Assembly: GCA_013202515.1 (NCBI GenBank)
Contig: JABMRN010000177.1
Coordinates: forward strand, 1 to 18,151
DNA: 18,151 bases
Origin: Candidatus Omnitrophota bacterium
GTDB taxonomy: Bacteria > Omnitrophota > Gorgyraeia > JABMRN01
Direction: 5' to 3'
Positions 7,214 through 13,780 of the stretch are shown one piece after another. The notes beneath the pieces are model-generated. The model saw only the letters and a list, made by a program, of their open reading frames with translations. It was not told the origin of the DNA and made no database searches. Within the stretch, counting starts at the first letter, position 1, and every line of letters starts with the position of its first letter. A program made the translations under genes and the position numbers.

Positions 7214-7817
7214 GCAGGTTGAGGAAGTACGAGATCTCCTGAAGAAAATACGCTTTGAAGTAGTCGCCATTGAGACCGCGGGAGATAAGGACAAAGTTAC
7301 ATCGCTGGCCGGGTTGGAGAAAACAGATTTCTTTACACGTGATATAGAAAAGGCATTACAGGATGGCCAGATTGATGCAGCTATTCATAGCGCCAAAGAT
7401 GTTGAGACAGTAACTCCTCCTGGTCTCATAATCGTTGCAACAACGCGTTCAGTTAGTCCGCATGAATGTCTTGTTTCCCGGAATAGCTTAAAGCTCAAGG
7501 AACTGCCTAAGGGGGCGGTTGTCGGTACCAGTAGCCGTAAGCGCCAGGAAGCAATTATGCGTTTCAGAAAGGATCTTATAATCAAAAATATTCGCGGTGA
7601 TATCGACGAACGACTTAAACAGTTAGATAAAGGAATATTCGATGCTATTATTGTAGCACACGCCGCATTGATCAGATTGGGGTATGAAGATAGAATTACG
7701 GAATTAATTTCGCCAGATATCATAGAACCTCACCCCCTTCAGGGAAGGTTGAGCGTTCAGATTCGAAGCGATAGGCATGATATGATAAATATATTCGGGA
7801 GAATCAATGAGAAGTAA
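7164..7817 (+). CDS. hemC: Hydroxymethylbilane synthase lacking the C-terminal cofactor domain
   Basis: Polymerises four porphobilinogens to hydroxymethylbilane. Domain 1 has IGTRPSRLAFKQ and HSAKDVET, with the catalytic Asp equivalent to E. coli Asp84. Domain 2 has VGTSSRKRQE and the RGDIDERL arginine motif, and the chain returns to domain 1 at HPLQGRLSVQIR. The protein then ends at residue 217, whereas the family is normally near 310. Missing is the whole of domain 3, including the cysteine (Cys242 in E. coli) that anchors the dipyrromethane cofactor. The gap is not a visible frameshift: cobA starts at 7807 with a good ribosome binding site and an intact N-terminus, leaving no room for domain 3. 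The start at 7164 is preceded by AGAGAGG and overlaps hemA by 50 bases. Family assignment is firm; activity is uncertain. Confidence 0.88.
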   Translation: MPKAIRIGTRPSRLAFKQVEEVRDLLKKIRFEVVAIETAGDKDKVTSLAGLEKTDFFTRDIEKALQDGQIDAAIHSAKDVETVTPPGLIIVATTRSVSPHECLVSRNSLKLKELPKGAVVGTSSRKRQEAIMRFRKDLIIKNIRGDIDERLKQLDKGIFDAIIVAHAALIRLGYEDRITELISPDIIEPHPLQGRLSVQIRSDRHDMINIFGRINEK

Positions 7818-8523
7818 AAAAGGAAAAGTATATATTATAGGAGCGGGCCCAGGAGATTCCGATCTTATTACTGTAAAGGGCCTAAAGGTTTTAAAACAGG
7901 TTGACTGTGTGCTGTATGATTTCTTAAGCAACCCGAAACTGCTAGATTCCGTAAAGGGCTCATGTGAGAAAATATGCGTTGGTAAATCAGACAAGCTTCA
8001 TTTAAAAGAGCAGGATGAAATAAATAGACTGCTTTATAGGAAAAGCAAAGAACACAACACCGTGGCGCGGCTTAAAGGCGGCGATCCCTTTATATTTAGC
8101 CGTGGATATGAAGAGGCCAGCTATCTTTTAAAGAAAAATGTAGAAGTAGCGGTTATTCCCGGTGTTACTTCGGCCATAGCCGGGCCCGAGTCTTTCGGCA
8201 TACCGCTTACGAAGAAGGGGAAAATTTCATCCGTTGCCATTATTACAGGGAGAAAAAAAGATCCGAAGGCACCGATTGACGCCCCTTCTTGTGACACGCT
8301 TATTTATCTTATGGCAGTTGGCAACATAGCAAACGTTGTTAAGGCATTACGTAAAAGCGGCCGTAGCAGTACAACACCGTGTGCTTTTATCGAACGGGCA
8401 ACTCGGTCAAATGCACGTATATTGCGCGCTACTTTAAAAACAATCGTAGAAAAAACCAAAAAGGCGAAGATTAAACCACCAGCCGTTTTGGTGGTTGGAG
8501 AGGTTGCACGTTATGGTAGATAA
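7807..8523 (+). CDS. cobA: Uroporphyrinogen-III C-methyltransferase (SUMT)
   Basis: Methylates uroporphyrinogen III twice with S-adenosylmethionine to give precorrin-2, the branch point to siroheme. The 238-residue chain is a standalone methyltransferase with GAGPGD at 12-17, RLKGGDPFIFSRG at 88-100, IPGVTSAIAGP at 117-127 and the following IPLTKKG motif. It ends at the normal boundary of the SUMT domain. No HemD (uroporphyrinogen-III synthase) domain is fused, as it often is in anaerobes. GGGAGAA precedes the ATG at 7807, which overlaps the hemC end by 11 bases; its own end overlaps hemB by 11 bases. It works between HemC/HemD and the Met8-type dehydrogenase of the same operon. Confidence 0.93.
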   Translation: MRSKKGKVYIIGAGPGDSDLITVKGLKVLKQVDCVLYDFLSNPKLLDSVKGSCEKICVGKSDKLHLKEQDEINRLLYRKSKEHNTVARLKGGDPFIFSRGYEEASYLLKKNVEVAVIPGVTSAIAGPESFGIPLTKKGKISSVAIITGRKKDPKAPIDAPSCDTLIYLMAVGNIANVVKALRKSGRSSTTPCAFIERATRSNARILRATLKTIVEKTKKAKIKPPAVLVVGEVARYGR

Positions 8524-9478
8524 AATCGATCTGAACCGACTCATTTATCCTTTGTTTGTTATTTCAGGTGAAGGTGTACGGGAAGCAATCTCTTCTATGC
8601 CGGGAATATACCGATTTTCACCAGATATCCTTGTAGAGGAAGTTGATCGGCTCCAGAGCTTCGGGATAACTAAGGTTTTGCTTTTTGGTGTCACGAAAGA
8701 AAAGGATGAATTCGGTCAGAGTGCGCACGAAGAAGGAAATATTATAGCCAGTGCTGTTAAATTGCTGAAAAAACAATTTCCACATATTATTATAATGACG
8801 GATGTGTGTCTATGCGCATATACCTCTCATGGCCATTGCGGTGTACTTAAAACCAATGCCGCATCAATAGACAAAATAGCAACACTTTCAGCGCTAGCAA
8901 AGATGGCTGTATCACATGCATCTGCCGGAGCTGATTACGTGGCCCCTTCTGCCATGACTCAGGGGCAGGTGCTAGCAATAAGGCAGGTCCTTGATAAAAA
9001 CGGATATAAAGATACAAAGATTATGGGGTATTCGGTAAAGTTTGCCTCTCAATTTTATGGCCCATTCAGGGAGGCTGCGAACTCTGCCCCGCAGTTTGGC
9101 GACAGAAGAGAATATCAGATCGATTGTCTCGATAGAGACCGTGCCTCAAAAGAAGTGAAAGATGATATTTCCGAAGGTGCGGATATTGTTATGATTAAAC
9201 CCGCATTAGCGTACCTTGATATAATTAGAGAAATAAGAGACAGCTTTGCGCATACTTTAGCCGCATATAACGTAAGCGGAGAGTATGCCATGGTGAAGGC
9301 AGGTGCTCAAGCAGGATATTGGGACGAAAAGAAAATAGTTTTTGAAATAATAAACTCAATACATAGAGCCGGCGCAGATCTTATCATTACATATCACGCC
9401 CGTGATATCGCTAGATGGATGAAAGAAAAGACAAATAATGAAAAGACCCAGCTACACAAAAAGCACTACGCTGTTTAA
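8513..9478 (+). CDS. hemB: Porphobilinogen synthase (5-aminolevulinate dehydratase)
   Basis: Condenses two 5-aminolevulinates to porphobilinogen. It has 321 residues, the normal length. The Zn-type cysteine motif DVCLCAYTSHGHCG gives ligands Cys99, Cys101 and Cys109, so this is a zinc-dependent form. The Schiff-base lysines are Lys176 (GYSVKFASQFYGPFREA) and Lys229 (MIKPALAYLD). The ATG at 8513 is preceded by GGAGAGG about 9 bases upstream and is preferred over an in-frame TTG at 8495. The start overlaps cobA by 11 bases and the end overlaps hemL by 41 bases. In the pathway it acts after HemL and before HemC. Confidence 0.95.
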   Translation: MVDKIDLNRLIYPLFVISGEGVREAISSMPGIYRFSPDILVEEVDRLQSFGITKVLLFGVTKEKDEFGQSAHEEGNIIASAVKLLKKQFPHIIIMTDVCLCAYTSHGHCGVLKTNAASIDKIATLSALAKMAVSHASAGADYVAPSAMTQGQVLAIRQVLDKNGYKDTKIMGYSVKFASQFYGPFREAANSAPQFGDRREYQIDCLDRDRASKEVKDDISEGADIVMIKPALAYLDIIREIRDSFAHTLAAYNVSGEYAMVKAGAQAGYWDEKKIVFEIINSIHRAGADLIITYHARDIARWMKEKTNNEKTQLHKKHYAV

Positions 9479-10715
9479 AGCGGCGCAACACGTTCTCGTG
9501 GGGGGTGTAAATAGTCCTGTGCGTTCATTCAGGCATGTGGGCGGTGAACCTATATTGGTAAAGAATGCTCGTGGATCAAGAATATATGATTATGACCGAA
9601 ATAGCTATATCGATTACGTACTTTCATACGGGGCACTAATTTTGGGCCATGCCAACCCCGGGGTAATCTCTGCAGTAAAAAAGACAGCAGAAAAGGGACT
9701 GGGATATGGCACGACCCACGAATTGGAAGTAGAGCTTGCCAGACGTATTCAGGAAGCGATACCGTTATGTGAAAAGATACGGTTTGTTTCCTCCGGCACA
9801 GAAGCTGTTATGGGCGCTATACGACTAGCACGTGGTTTTACAAAACGAAACAAAATCTTGAAATTCGAATATTCCTATCATGGACATGCCGATTACCTTT
9901 TAGTAAAGGCCGGGTCAGGACTAGCCACTATGGGGCTGCCAGCCAGTAAAGGAGTCCCTAAGGATTTTATTCGCCATACGTTGGTGACATCATATGGCAA
10001 CATAAACAACATAAATAAAATATTTAAAAGATATGGTTCTGAAATTGCGGCAGTCATTGTTGAACCCGTTGGAGGAAATAACGGCGTCATTCCTCCTGAT
10101 ATACCTTTTCTTAAGAGGTTAAGGACACTTACGCGGCAATTTTCAACGCTACTGATATTTGATGAGGTAATTACAGGGTTTCGTTTCCATTTTGGATCTG
10201 CGGCAAGCTACTTTGGAATTAAGCCGGATATGATCTGTTTAGGGAAAATTATCGGAGGCGGTTTGCCCATAGGGGCTTATGGTGGCAGCAAAAAAATAAT
10301 GAACCATCTCGCACCCTTAGGTAGCGTATATCAGGCATCAACCTTTTCCGGTAATCCGGTTGTCATGTCTGCAGGCGTAGCGACGCTACGTAAGCTCGCC
10401 CTGCTTAAAAAAGATTATAAAAAACTAAGTGAAAAAGCCGCACTTATAAGCCAATATTTGGAAAATAAAGCCAAAAGCCACAATATTGATATTTCAGTTC
10501 GGCATTTTGGTACTATGTTCAGCGTGTATTTTAAAAAAAGGAAATATTTCAAATTCTTTTATAGAAGGTTGCTAGAAAACGGTATATACTTTGCACCGTC
10601 GGAATATGAATCAAATTTTATTTCATTTGCACACAGTAAAGAGGATATTAAAAAAACACTAAGAGAAATAGATGAAGCATTTTATCTTCTCGCAAAAAGA
10701 AAGGGCAGATCATGA
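9438..10715 (+). CDS. hemL: Glutamate-1-semialdehyde 2,1-aminomutase
   Basis: A PLP enzyme that converts glutamate-1-semialdehyde, the HemA product, to 5-aminolevulinate. The 425-residue chain has the family opening (HVLVGGVNSPVRSF), the PLP phosphate contact SSGTEAV (118-124), the SYHGHADY segment (146-153), FDEVITGFR (241-249) and the PLP lysine Lys270 in LGKIIGGGLPIGAYGG. Length and order are normal. The start codon lies 41 bases inside hemB, with a weak ribosome binding site, so translation is probably coupled. The stop overlaps the start of the sulfite reductase gene (ATGA at 10712). Together with HemA, HemB and HemC it supplies the tetrapyrrole precursor within one transcript. Confidence 0.95.
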   Translation: MKRPSYTKSTTLFKAAQHVLVGGVNSPVRSFRHVGGEPILVKNARGSRIYDYDRNSYIDYVLSYGALILGHANPGVISAVKKTAEKGLGYGTTHELEVELARRIQEAIPLCEKIRFVSSGTEAVMGAIRLARGFTKRNKILKFEYSYHGHADYLLVKAGSGLATMGLPASKGVPKDFIRHTLVTSYGNINNINKIFKRYGSEIAAVIVEPVGGNNGVIPPDIPFLKRLRTLTRQFSTLLIFDEVITGFRFHFGSAASYFGIKPDMICLGKIIGGGLPIGAYGGSKKIMNHLAPLGSVYQASTFSGNPVVMSAGVATLRKLALLKKDYKKLSEKAALISQYLENKAKSHNIDISVRHFGTMFSVYFKKRKYFKFFYRRLLENGIYFAPSEYESNFISFAHSKEDIKKTLREIDEAFYLLAKRKGRS

Positions 10716-11425
10716 CAGGGCCTGATTATAATGCTTTAAATATACGGGGCTTCTTAAAACAAAAACAAGAAGGCTTCTTTGTTTTCAGAACAAGGGGTTT
10801 GTGCGGCAATTATACAAAAGAGCAGCTTTTAGCTATAGTAGAGATATCCAAAAAGTACGGAAATGGCATCATGCACAACACCACGAGGCAGGGAATAGAA
10901 ATACCGTTTATTAAATTTGAAGATATCGAAAATGCAGAACACGATTTACAATCTGCGGGTATTCTGCCCGGCACCTCTGGATCCAGAATACGTGCTACAA
11001 CTTGCTGTCCCGGCAATAATTGGTGCCCGCGAGGCCTTGTCAATACATTCAAGCTATTTGACAGAATCGAAAACGAGCTTAATCTTAAATGTGGCATGGA
11101 CCTACCCCATAAGTTAAAAATGGCTATATCAGGATGTCCTAATATTTGTACGCGCGCACAAGCCTCAGACATAGGTATCCATGGACAGGTGGATACATCA
11201 GCGAAAGAAAAGCGTATAGGTTATGTTGTGTATTTGGGAGGCTCTGGTGGGAGAACTCCGCGAACAGGCATTAAACTGGAAAATGTTTTTAGCGAGGAAG
11301 AGGCTCTGTCCATCATTAAAGGTGTTGTGTCTTTTTATAAAGATAATGCCAAACCTCGTCAGAGGCTTGGGCTTCTGATAGACGAAATAGGAATAGAAGC
11401 TTTTTTAAAGAAGATCGGGTTATAA
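10712..11425 (+). CDS. Small assimilatory-type sulfite reductase, siroheme and 4Fe-4S
   Basis: A 237-residue member of the nitrite/sulfite reductase superfamily, resembling low-molecular-weight assimilatory-type sulfite reductases of anaerobes. It should reduce sulfite to sulfide in a six-electron reaction at a coupled siroheme-4Fe-4S centre. The cluster cysteines are visible as Cys99-x5-Cys105 (CPGNNWC) and Cys142-x3-Cys146 (CPNIC), followed by the RAQASDIGIHG segment. The substrate-side arginine region TTRQGIEIP (57-65) is present. It has half the size of the CysI type and no ferredoxin domain, so it needs an external electron donor and perhaps a homodimer. It is the last gene of the operon, which makes its own siroheme. 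Nitrite reduction cannot be excluded, but cysH in the same operon favours sulfite. Confidence 0.88.
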   Translation: MTGPDYNALNIRGFLKQKQEGFFVFRTRGLCGNYTKEQLLAIVEISKKYGNGIMHNTTRQGIEIPFIKFEDIENAEHDLQSAGILPGTSGSRIRATTCCPGNNWCPRGLVNTFKLFDRIENELNLKCGMDLPHKLKMAISGCPNICTRAQASDIGIHGQVDTSAKEKRIGYVVYLGGSGGRTPRTGIKLENVFSEEEALSIIKGVVSFYKDNAKPRQRLGLLIDEIGIEAFLKKIGL

Positions 11426-11487
11426 TCAATTCTTAAAGCACCCAGCAATTTACTCTCCTTGAAGAATTAAAATAATTCTAGAAACTC

Positions 11488-11516
11488 TTGACAGCGCTAA
11501 TGAAATATGGTATAGT
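11488..11516 (+). promoter_or_regulatory. Strong promoter of arsR
   Basis: TTGACA (11488-11493) and TATAGT (11511-11516) are 17 bases apart. Transcription would start at about 11522-11525, at or just before the ATG at 11526, so the mRNA is likely leaderless. An AT-rich palindrome (AGAATTA-AAA-TAATTCT, 11463-11479) lies just upstream of the -35 box. Confidence 0.8.
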
Positions 11517-11543
11517 TTGATAGTCATGGAACTATCAAACTAT
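11512..11543 (+). promoter_or_regulatory. ArsR operator palindrome over the -10 box and start codon
   Basis: A perfect 13-bp inverted repeat, ATAGTTTGATAGT (11512-11524) and ACTATCAAACTAT (11531-11543), is separated by CATGGA. The start codon of arsR is in that centre. It overlaps the -10 box, so a bound dimer would block RNA polymerase. Autorepression by ArsR is inferred from family behaviour. Confidence 0.75.
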
Positions 11544-11864
11544 GCAAATATATTCAAGGCGCTTTCAAATGAGCAAAGGCTGAAGATCTTTCTGATGATT
11601 TATGAGCAGTGCTGCAAGCCTGAAGAGTCTCAAGTGGGATCAAAGTTTGAGGCAAAAGGCGGATGGTGTTGTCCCGCTGCTGGTAGCCTAGAGAAGGCCT
11701 TTACAAAGGTGTGTGACTGCATGAATCTTTCACGTTCTACGATTTCGCATCATTTTAAGGAGTTGCAAAACGCAGGGCTTATTATATGTGAAAGAGAGGG
11801 CCGGACTTTCCGCTGCAGCGTTAACGGAGAAGTGGTTAACGCCATAAAGGAGTTGCTCAAGTAA
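11526..11864 (+). CDS. arsR: ArsR/SmtB-family repressor, cysteine-rich
   Basis: A 112-residue winged-helix repressor of the ArsR family, probably sensing arsenite or a similar soft metal. The N-terminal SNYANIFKALSNEQRLKIF is the family opening. The recognition helix is NLSRSTISHHFKELQNAGLI (67-86). Eight cysteines occur: 29-30, 48-49, 63, 65, 88 and 97. Cys63 and Cys65 (VCDC), directly before the recognition helix, match the ArsR metal site, while the CC pairs at 29-30 and 48-49 are extra. I chose the ATG at 11526; the in-frame TTG at 11517 lies upstream of the predicted transcript start. There is no Shine-Dalgarno, consistent with leaderless initiation. The next gene, an arsenite methyltransferase, supports the arsenic role. 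Confidence 0.88.
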   Translation: MELSNYANIFKALSNEQRLKIFLMIYEQCCKPEESQVGSKFEAKGGWCCPAAGSLEKAFTKVCDCMNLSRSTISHHFKELQNAGLIICEREGRTFRCSVNGEVVNAIKELLK

Positions 11865-11933
11865 TTTTTTTTGTTCAATTAGTTCTATGAGTATCGAATA
11901 ATGCAAAATGAAAAAGAAAGGTAGAAAAAGAAG

Positions 11934-12740
11934 ATGGACGCAAGAAAAATTAAAAAAGTTGTAAAAGACGCTTATGGAAAGATTGCCCGGGACAAAGGAG
12001 GGTGTGGATGCAGCTCTAGTGGTTGCGGGACTGACTCAGCACAATTTGCTAAGTCAATAGGATATACTGAGGAAGAATTGAAGAATATTCCCAAGGAGGC
12101 TAACATGGCTCTTAGCTGTGGGAATCCCACAGCTTTGGCTAGTTTAAAAGAAGGTGAAACAGTGCTTGATCTTGGTTCGGGCGCTGGATTCGATTGCTTT
12201 CTTGCCGCAAGCAAGGTTGGAAAAAACGGGAAGGTTATAGGAGTAGATATGACTCCCGAAATGATAAAAAAGGCAAAGAGCAATGCGGATAGAAATGGAA
12301 TAAAAAACGTTGAATTCAGATTTGGTGAAATTGAAAATTTACCTGTTGAAAACAACTCAGTCGATGTTATAATAAGCAACTGTGTTTTAAATCTGGCACC
12401 TGATAAGTCTAAGGTCTTTCAGGAAATCTATAGAGTTTTAAAACCGGGCGGCAGGATAGCAATATCTGATATGGCTCTTAAAAAGGAGCTTCCCGAGAAG
12501 ATCAAAAAGAATGTAGAAGCCTACGTAGGTTGTGTTAGCGGGGCTGTGCTTATCAGCGAATATGAAAGAATCGTGAAATCATCAGGCCTAAAGGATGTGA
12601 ATATTGCCCTAAGTGCGAAATCCAACTGTGCAGCCTCTGATTCAGAAGATCCGATAAGCAAGGCTGTTCTAGATGCGATGGAAGAGAGCGAATCTCTCGA
12701 AGGATACATAGCAAGTATTTATGTTGAGGGTCACAAGTAA
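11934..12740 (+). CDS. arsM: Arsenite S-adenosylmethionine methyltransferase
   Basis: A 268-residue methyltransferase of the ArsM family, which methylates arsenite to volatile or extrudable forms. The SAM motif is LDLGSGAGFDCFLA (79-92), followed by the acidic VIGVDMTPEMI (101-111) and the VIISNCVLNL motif (146-154). Cys62 (in SCGNP), Cys200 (in YVGCVSG) and Cys232 (in SNCAA) correspond in position to the three arsenic-binding cysteines of characterised ArsM enzymes. A further trio (Cys24, Cys26, Cys31) near the N-terminus is common in bacterial homologues. It follows arsR by 69 bases and is probably under the same operator. Other small-molecule methyltransferases share the fold, but the cysteine pattern and neighbour argue for arsenite. 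Confidence 0.9.
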   Translation: MDARKIKKVVKDAYGKIARDKGGCGCSSSGCGTDSAQFAKSIGYTEEELKNIPKEANMALSCGNPTALASLKEGETVLDLGSGAGFDCFLAASKVGKNGKVIGVDMTPEMIKKAKSNADRNGIKNVEFRFGEIENLPVENNSVDVIISNCVLNLAPDKSKVFQEIYRVLKPGGRIAISDMALKKELPEKIKKNVEAYVGCVSGAVLISEYERIVKSSGLKDVNIALSAKSNCAASDSEDPISKAVLDAMEESESLEGYIASIYVEGHK

Positions 12741-12753
12741 GAAAGGAGGTATC

Positions 12754-13122
12754 ATGAATTGCTGCAGTTCAGATAAAAATCAGGATCCGCGTAAGGCAGC
12801 ATTATGCAAACGTATAGATGCTATTGGGTGGGCGTTATTTTTTATCATGATAGGAATTCTATTACTTCTACCCGAAGGCCGAGTTCCGGAAACCGCGTGG
12901 CTTTTAGGAGCCGGAATAATCCTCTTGGGAGGAAATGTTGTTCGCCGTCTAAACGGTATTAAAGTGGACGGTGTTACAGCCGTGCTTGGTATTCTTGCGT
13001 TAGGATTTGGGATAAGCGGTTTCTTCGGCGTAGAATTGCCCATTTTTGCTATATTGCTTATACTGTTTGGCGCGAGCATTATTCTAAAACCGTTGATAGC
13101 GTCATTCTCCGGAAAGAGGTAA
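12754..13122 (+). CDS. Small four-helix membrane protein (LiaF/DUF5668-like)
   Basis: A 122-residue integral membrane protein with no assigned function. Hydrophobic segments at about 24-39, 46-62, 71-92 and 94-113 predict four transmembrane helices. The glycine-rich layout (LLGAGIILLGG, FGASIILKPL) resembles the membrane part of LiaF-like or DUF5668 proteins. The short cytoplasmic N-terminus has Cys3-Cys4 and Cys18. The start is the ATG at 12754, placed by a strong AAAGGAGGT; the frame is open from 12721, but that part lies inside arsM. It ends 17 bases before the STAS-domain gene. Its place after arsM could mean a link to the arsenic cassette, but LiaF-like proteins usually belong to envelope-stress sensing, so the role is open. 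Confidence 0.75.
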   Translation: MNCCSSDKNQDPRKAALCKRIDAIGWALFFIMIGILLLLPEGRVPETAWLLGAGIILLGGNVVRRLNGIKVDGVTAVLGILALGFGISGFFGVELPIFAILLILFGASIILKPLIASFSGKR

Positions 13123-13139
13123 TTGATAGGGAGGCTTTA

Positions 13140-13520
13140 ATGTCATTGGATATAAAAATTATCAAAAAGAGAGATTATGTATATTCGGCTGAACTGGCGG
13201 GTGCGATTGATGGGGAATCCTATCAGCAGCTTGAAGAAGAGCTGAAAGAGATTATCGACGAAAAAACAAAAGCTGTTATCCTGGATATGGGCAGAGTCGA
13301 TTACATAAGCAGTATCGGCATAAGGGTTGTAGTCTGGGCAAAGAAACAACTGCAAAAAAGGAATGCAACCTTTGCCATGATAAATCTTCAGCCACAGATC
13401 AAGAAAGTGTTTGAAATGATGAAAATTTTACCCATGGTAGATATTTTTAGTAATATGCCAGAGGCCGACAAATACATCGATCAGATTATAAAGGACGAAA
13501 TCGCGAAGAAGAATCCATAA
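13140..13520 (+). CDS. STAS-domain protein, anti-sigma factor antagonist type
   Basis: A 126-residue single STAS domain of the SpoIIAA/RsbV class. Such proteins bind and release anti-sigma factors or related kinases, switched by serine phosphorylation. The core pattern is AVILDMGRVDYISSIGIRVVV (45-65), with Ser57-Ser58 at the expected phosphorylation loop; the usual DSSG is changed to SSIG. The C-terminal helix begins near PQIKKVFEMMKIL. GGGAGG lies about 6 bases before the ATG. It follows the small membrane protein by 17 bases and probably shares its transcript. No anti-sigma factor, PP2C phosphatase or sigma factor gene is nearby, so its partner is unknown. Confidence 0.88.
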   Translation: MSLDIKIIKKRDYVYSAELAGAIDGESYQQLEEELKEIIDEKTKAVILDMGRVDYISSIGIRVVVWAKKQLQKRNATFAMINLQPQIKKVFEMMKILPMVDIFSNMPEADKYIDQIIKDEIAKKNP

Positions 13521-13568
13521 TTATCGGAAATTCTGCCTTTGCCAGAATAGAGATGTTAATAAGAACAG

Positions 13569-13597
13569 TTGACAATCTTTAGAAACTGTGCTTAAAT
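13569..13597 (+). promoter_or_regulatory. Promoter of the thiamine unit
   Basis: TTGACA (13569-13574) and TTAAAT (13592-13597) are separated by 17 bases. Transcription would start near 13605, just upstream of the TPP riboswitch. The -35 box is perfect and the -10 box fair. Confidence 0.65.
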
Positions 13598-13611
13598 TAT
13601 AAGTGACATAT

Positions 13612-13702
13612 TAAACGGGGAGGCTTTAAAGAGCCTGAGAGTCTTGCTTAAGCAAGAGACCCGCGGAACCTGATCTGGATAATGCCAGCGTAGGGAAGCA
13701 AA
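13612..13702 (+). ncRNA. TPP riboswitch (THI element)
   Basis: The thiamine pyrophosphate aptamer is recognisable from its conserved segments: GGGGAGGC, then GCCTGAGAG (13633-13641), a variable P3 hairpin with GTCTTGC/GCAAGAGAC, GAACCTGATCTGG (13666-13678), the P4 pair CTGG/CCAG around ATAATG, and GTAGGGAAGC near the end. It lies in the 5' leader of thi4 and is followed by an intrinsic terminator. The expected behaviour is therefore termination when TPP is abundant, as in other bacterial THI elements with terminators. Edges are approximate. Confidence 0.95.
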
Positions 13703-13714
13703 GAGAAGGAACTA

Positions 13715-13742
13715 CCCGATGCGTTGACATCGGGTTTTTTAT
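13715..13742 (+). terminator. Intrinsic terminator of the TPP riboswitch
   Basis: CCCGATG (13715-13721) pairs with CATCGGG (13728-13734) around CGTTGA, followed by a run of Ts from 13735. It starts about 15 bases after the aptamer and is probably its expression platform. Confidence 0.9.
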
Positions 13743-13780
13743 TTTAACGGTCACATGCTGAATAAAGAAAGGAGAAATTT

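Noticed and set aside
10917..11117. Plus-strand 66-codon frame inside the sulfite reductase gene
   Set aside because: It overlaps the cluster-binding cysteines of the real gene in another frame and shows no features of its own.
11427..11469. Possible terminator after the sulfite reductase gene (AATTCTT...AAGAATT)
   Set aside because: The stem is short and AT-only, the loop is long and there is no T run.
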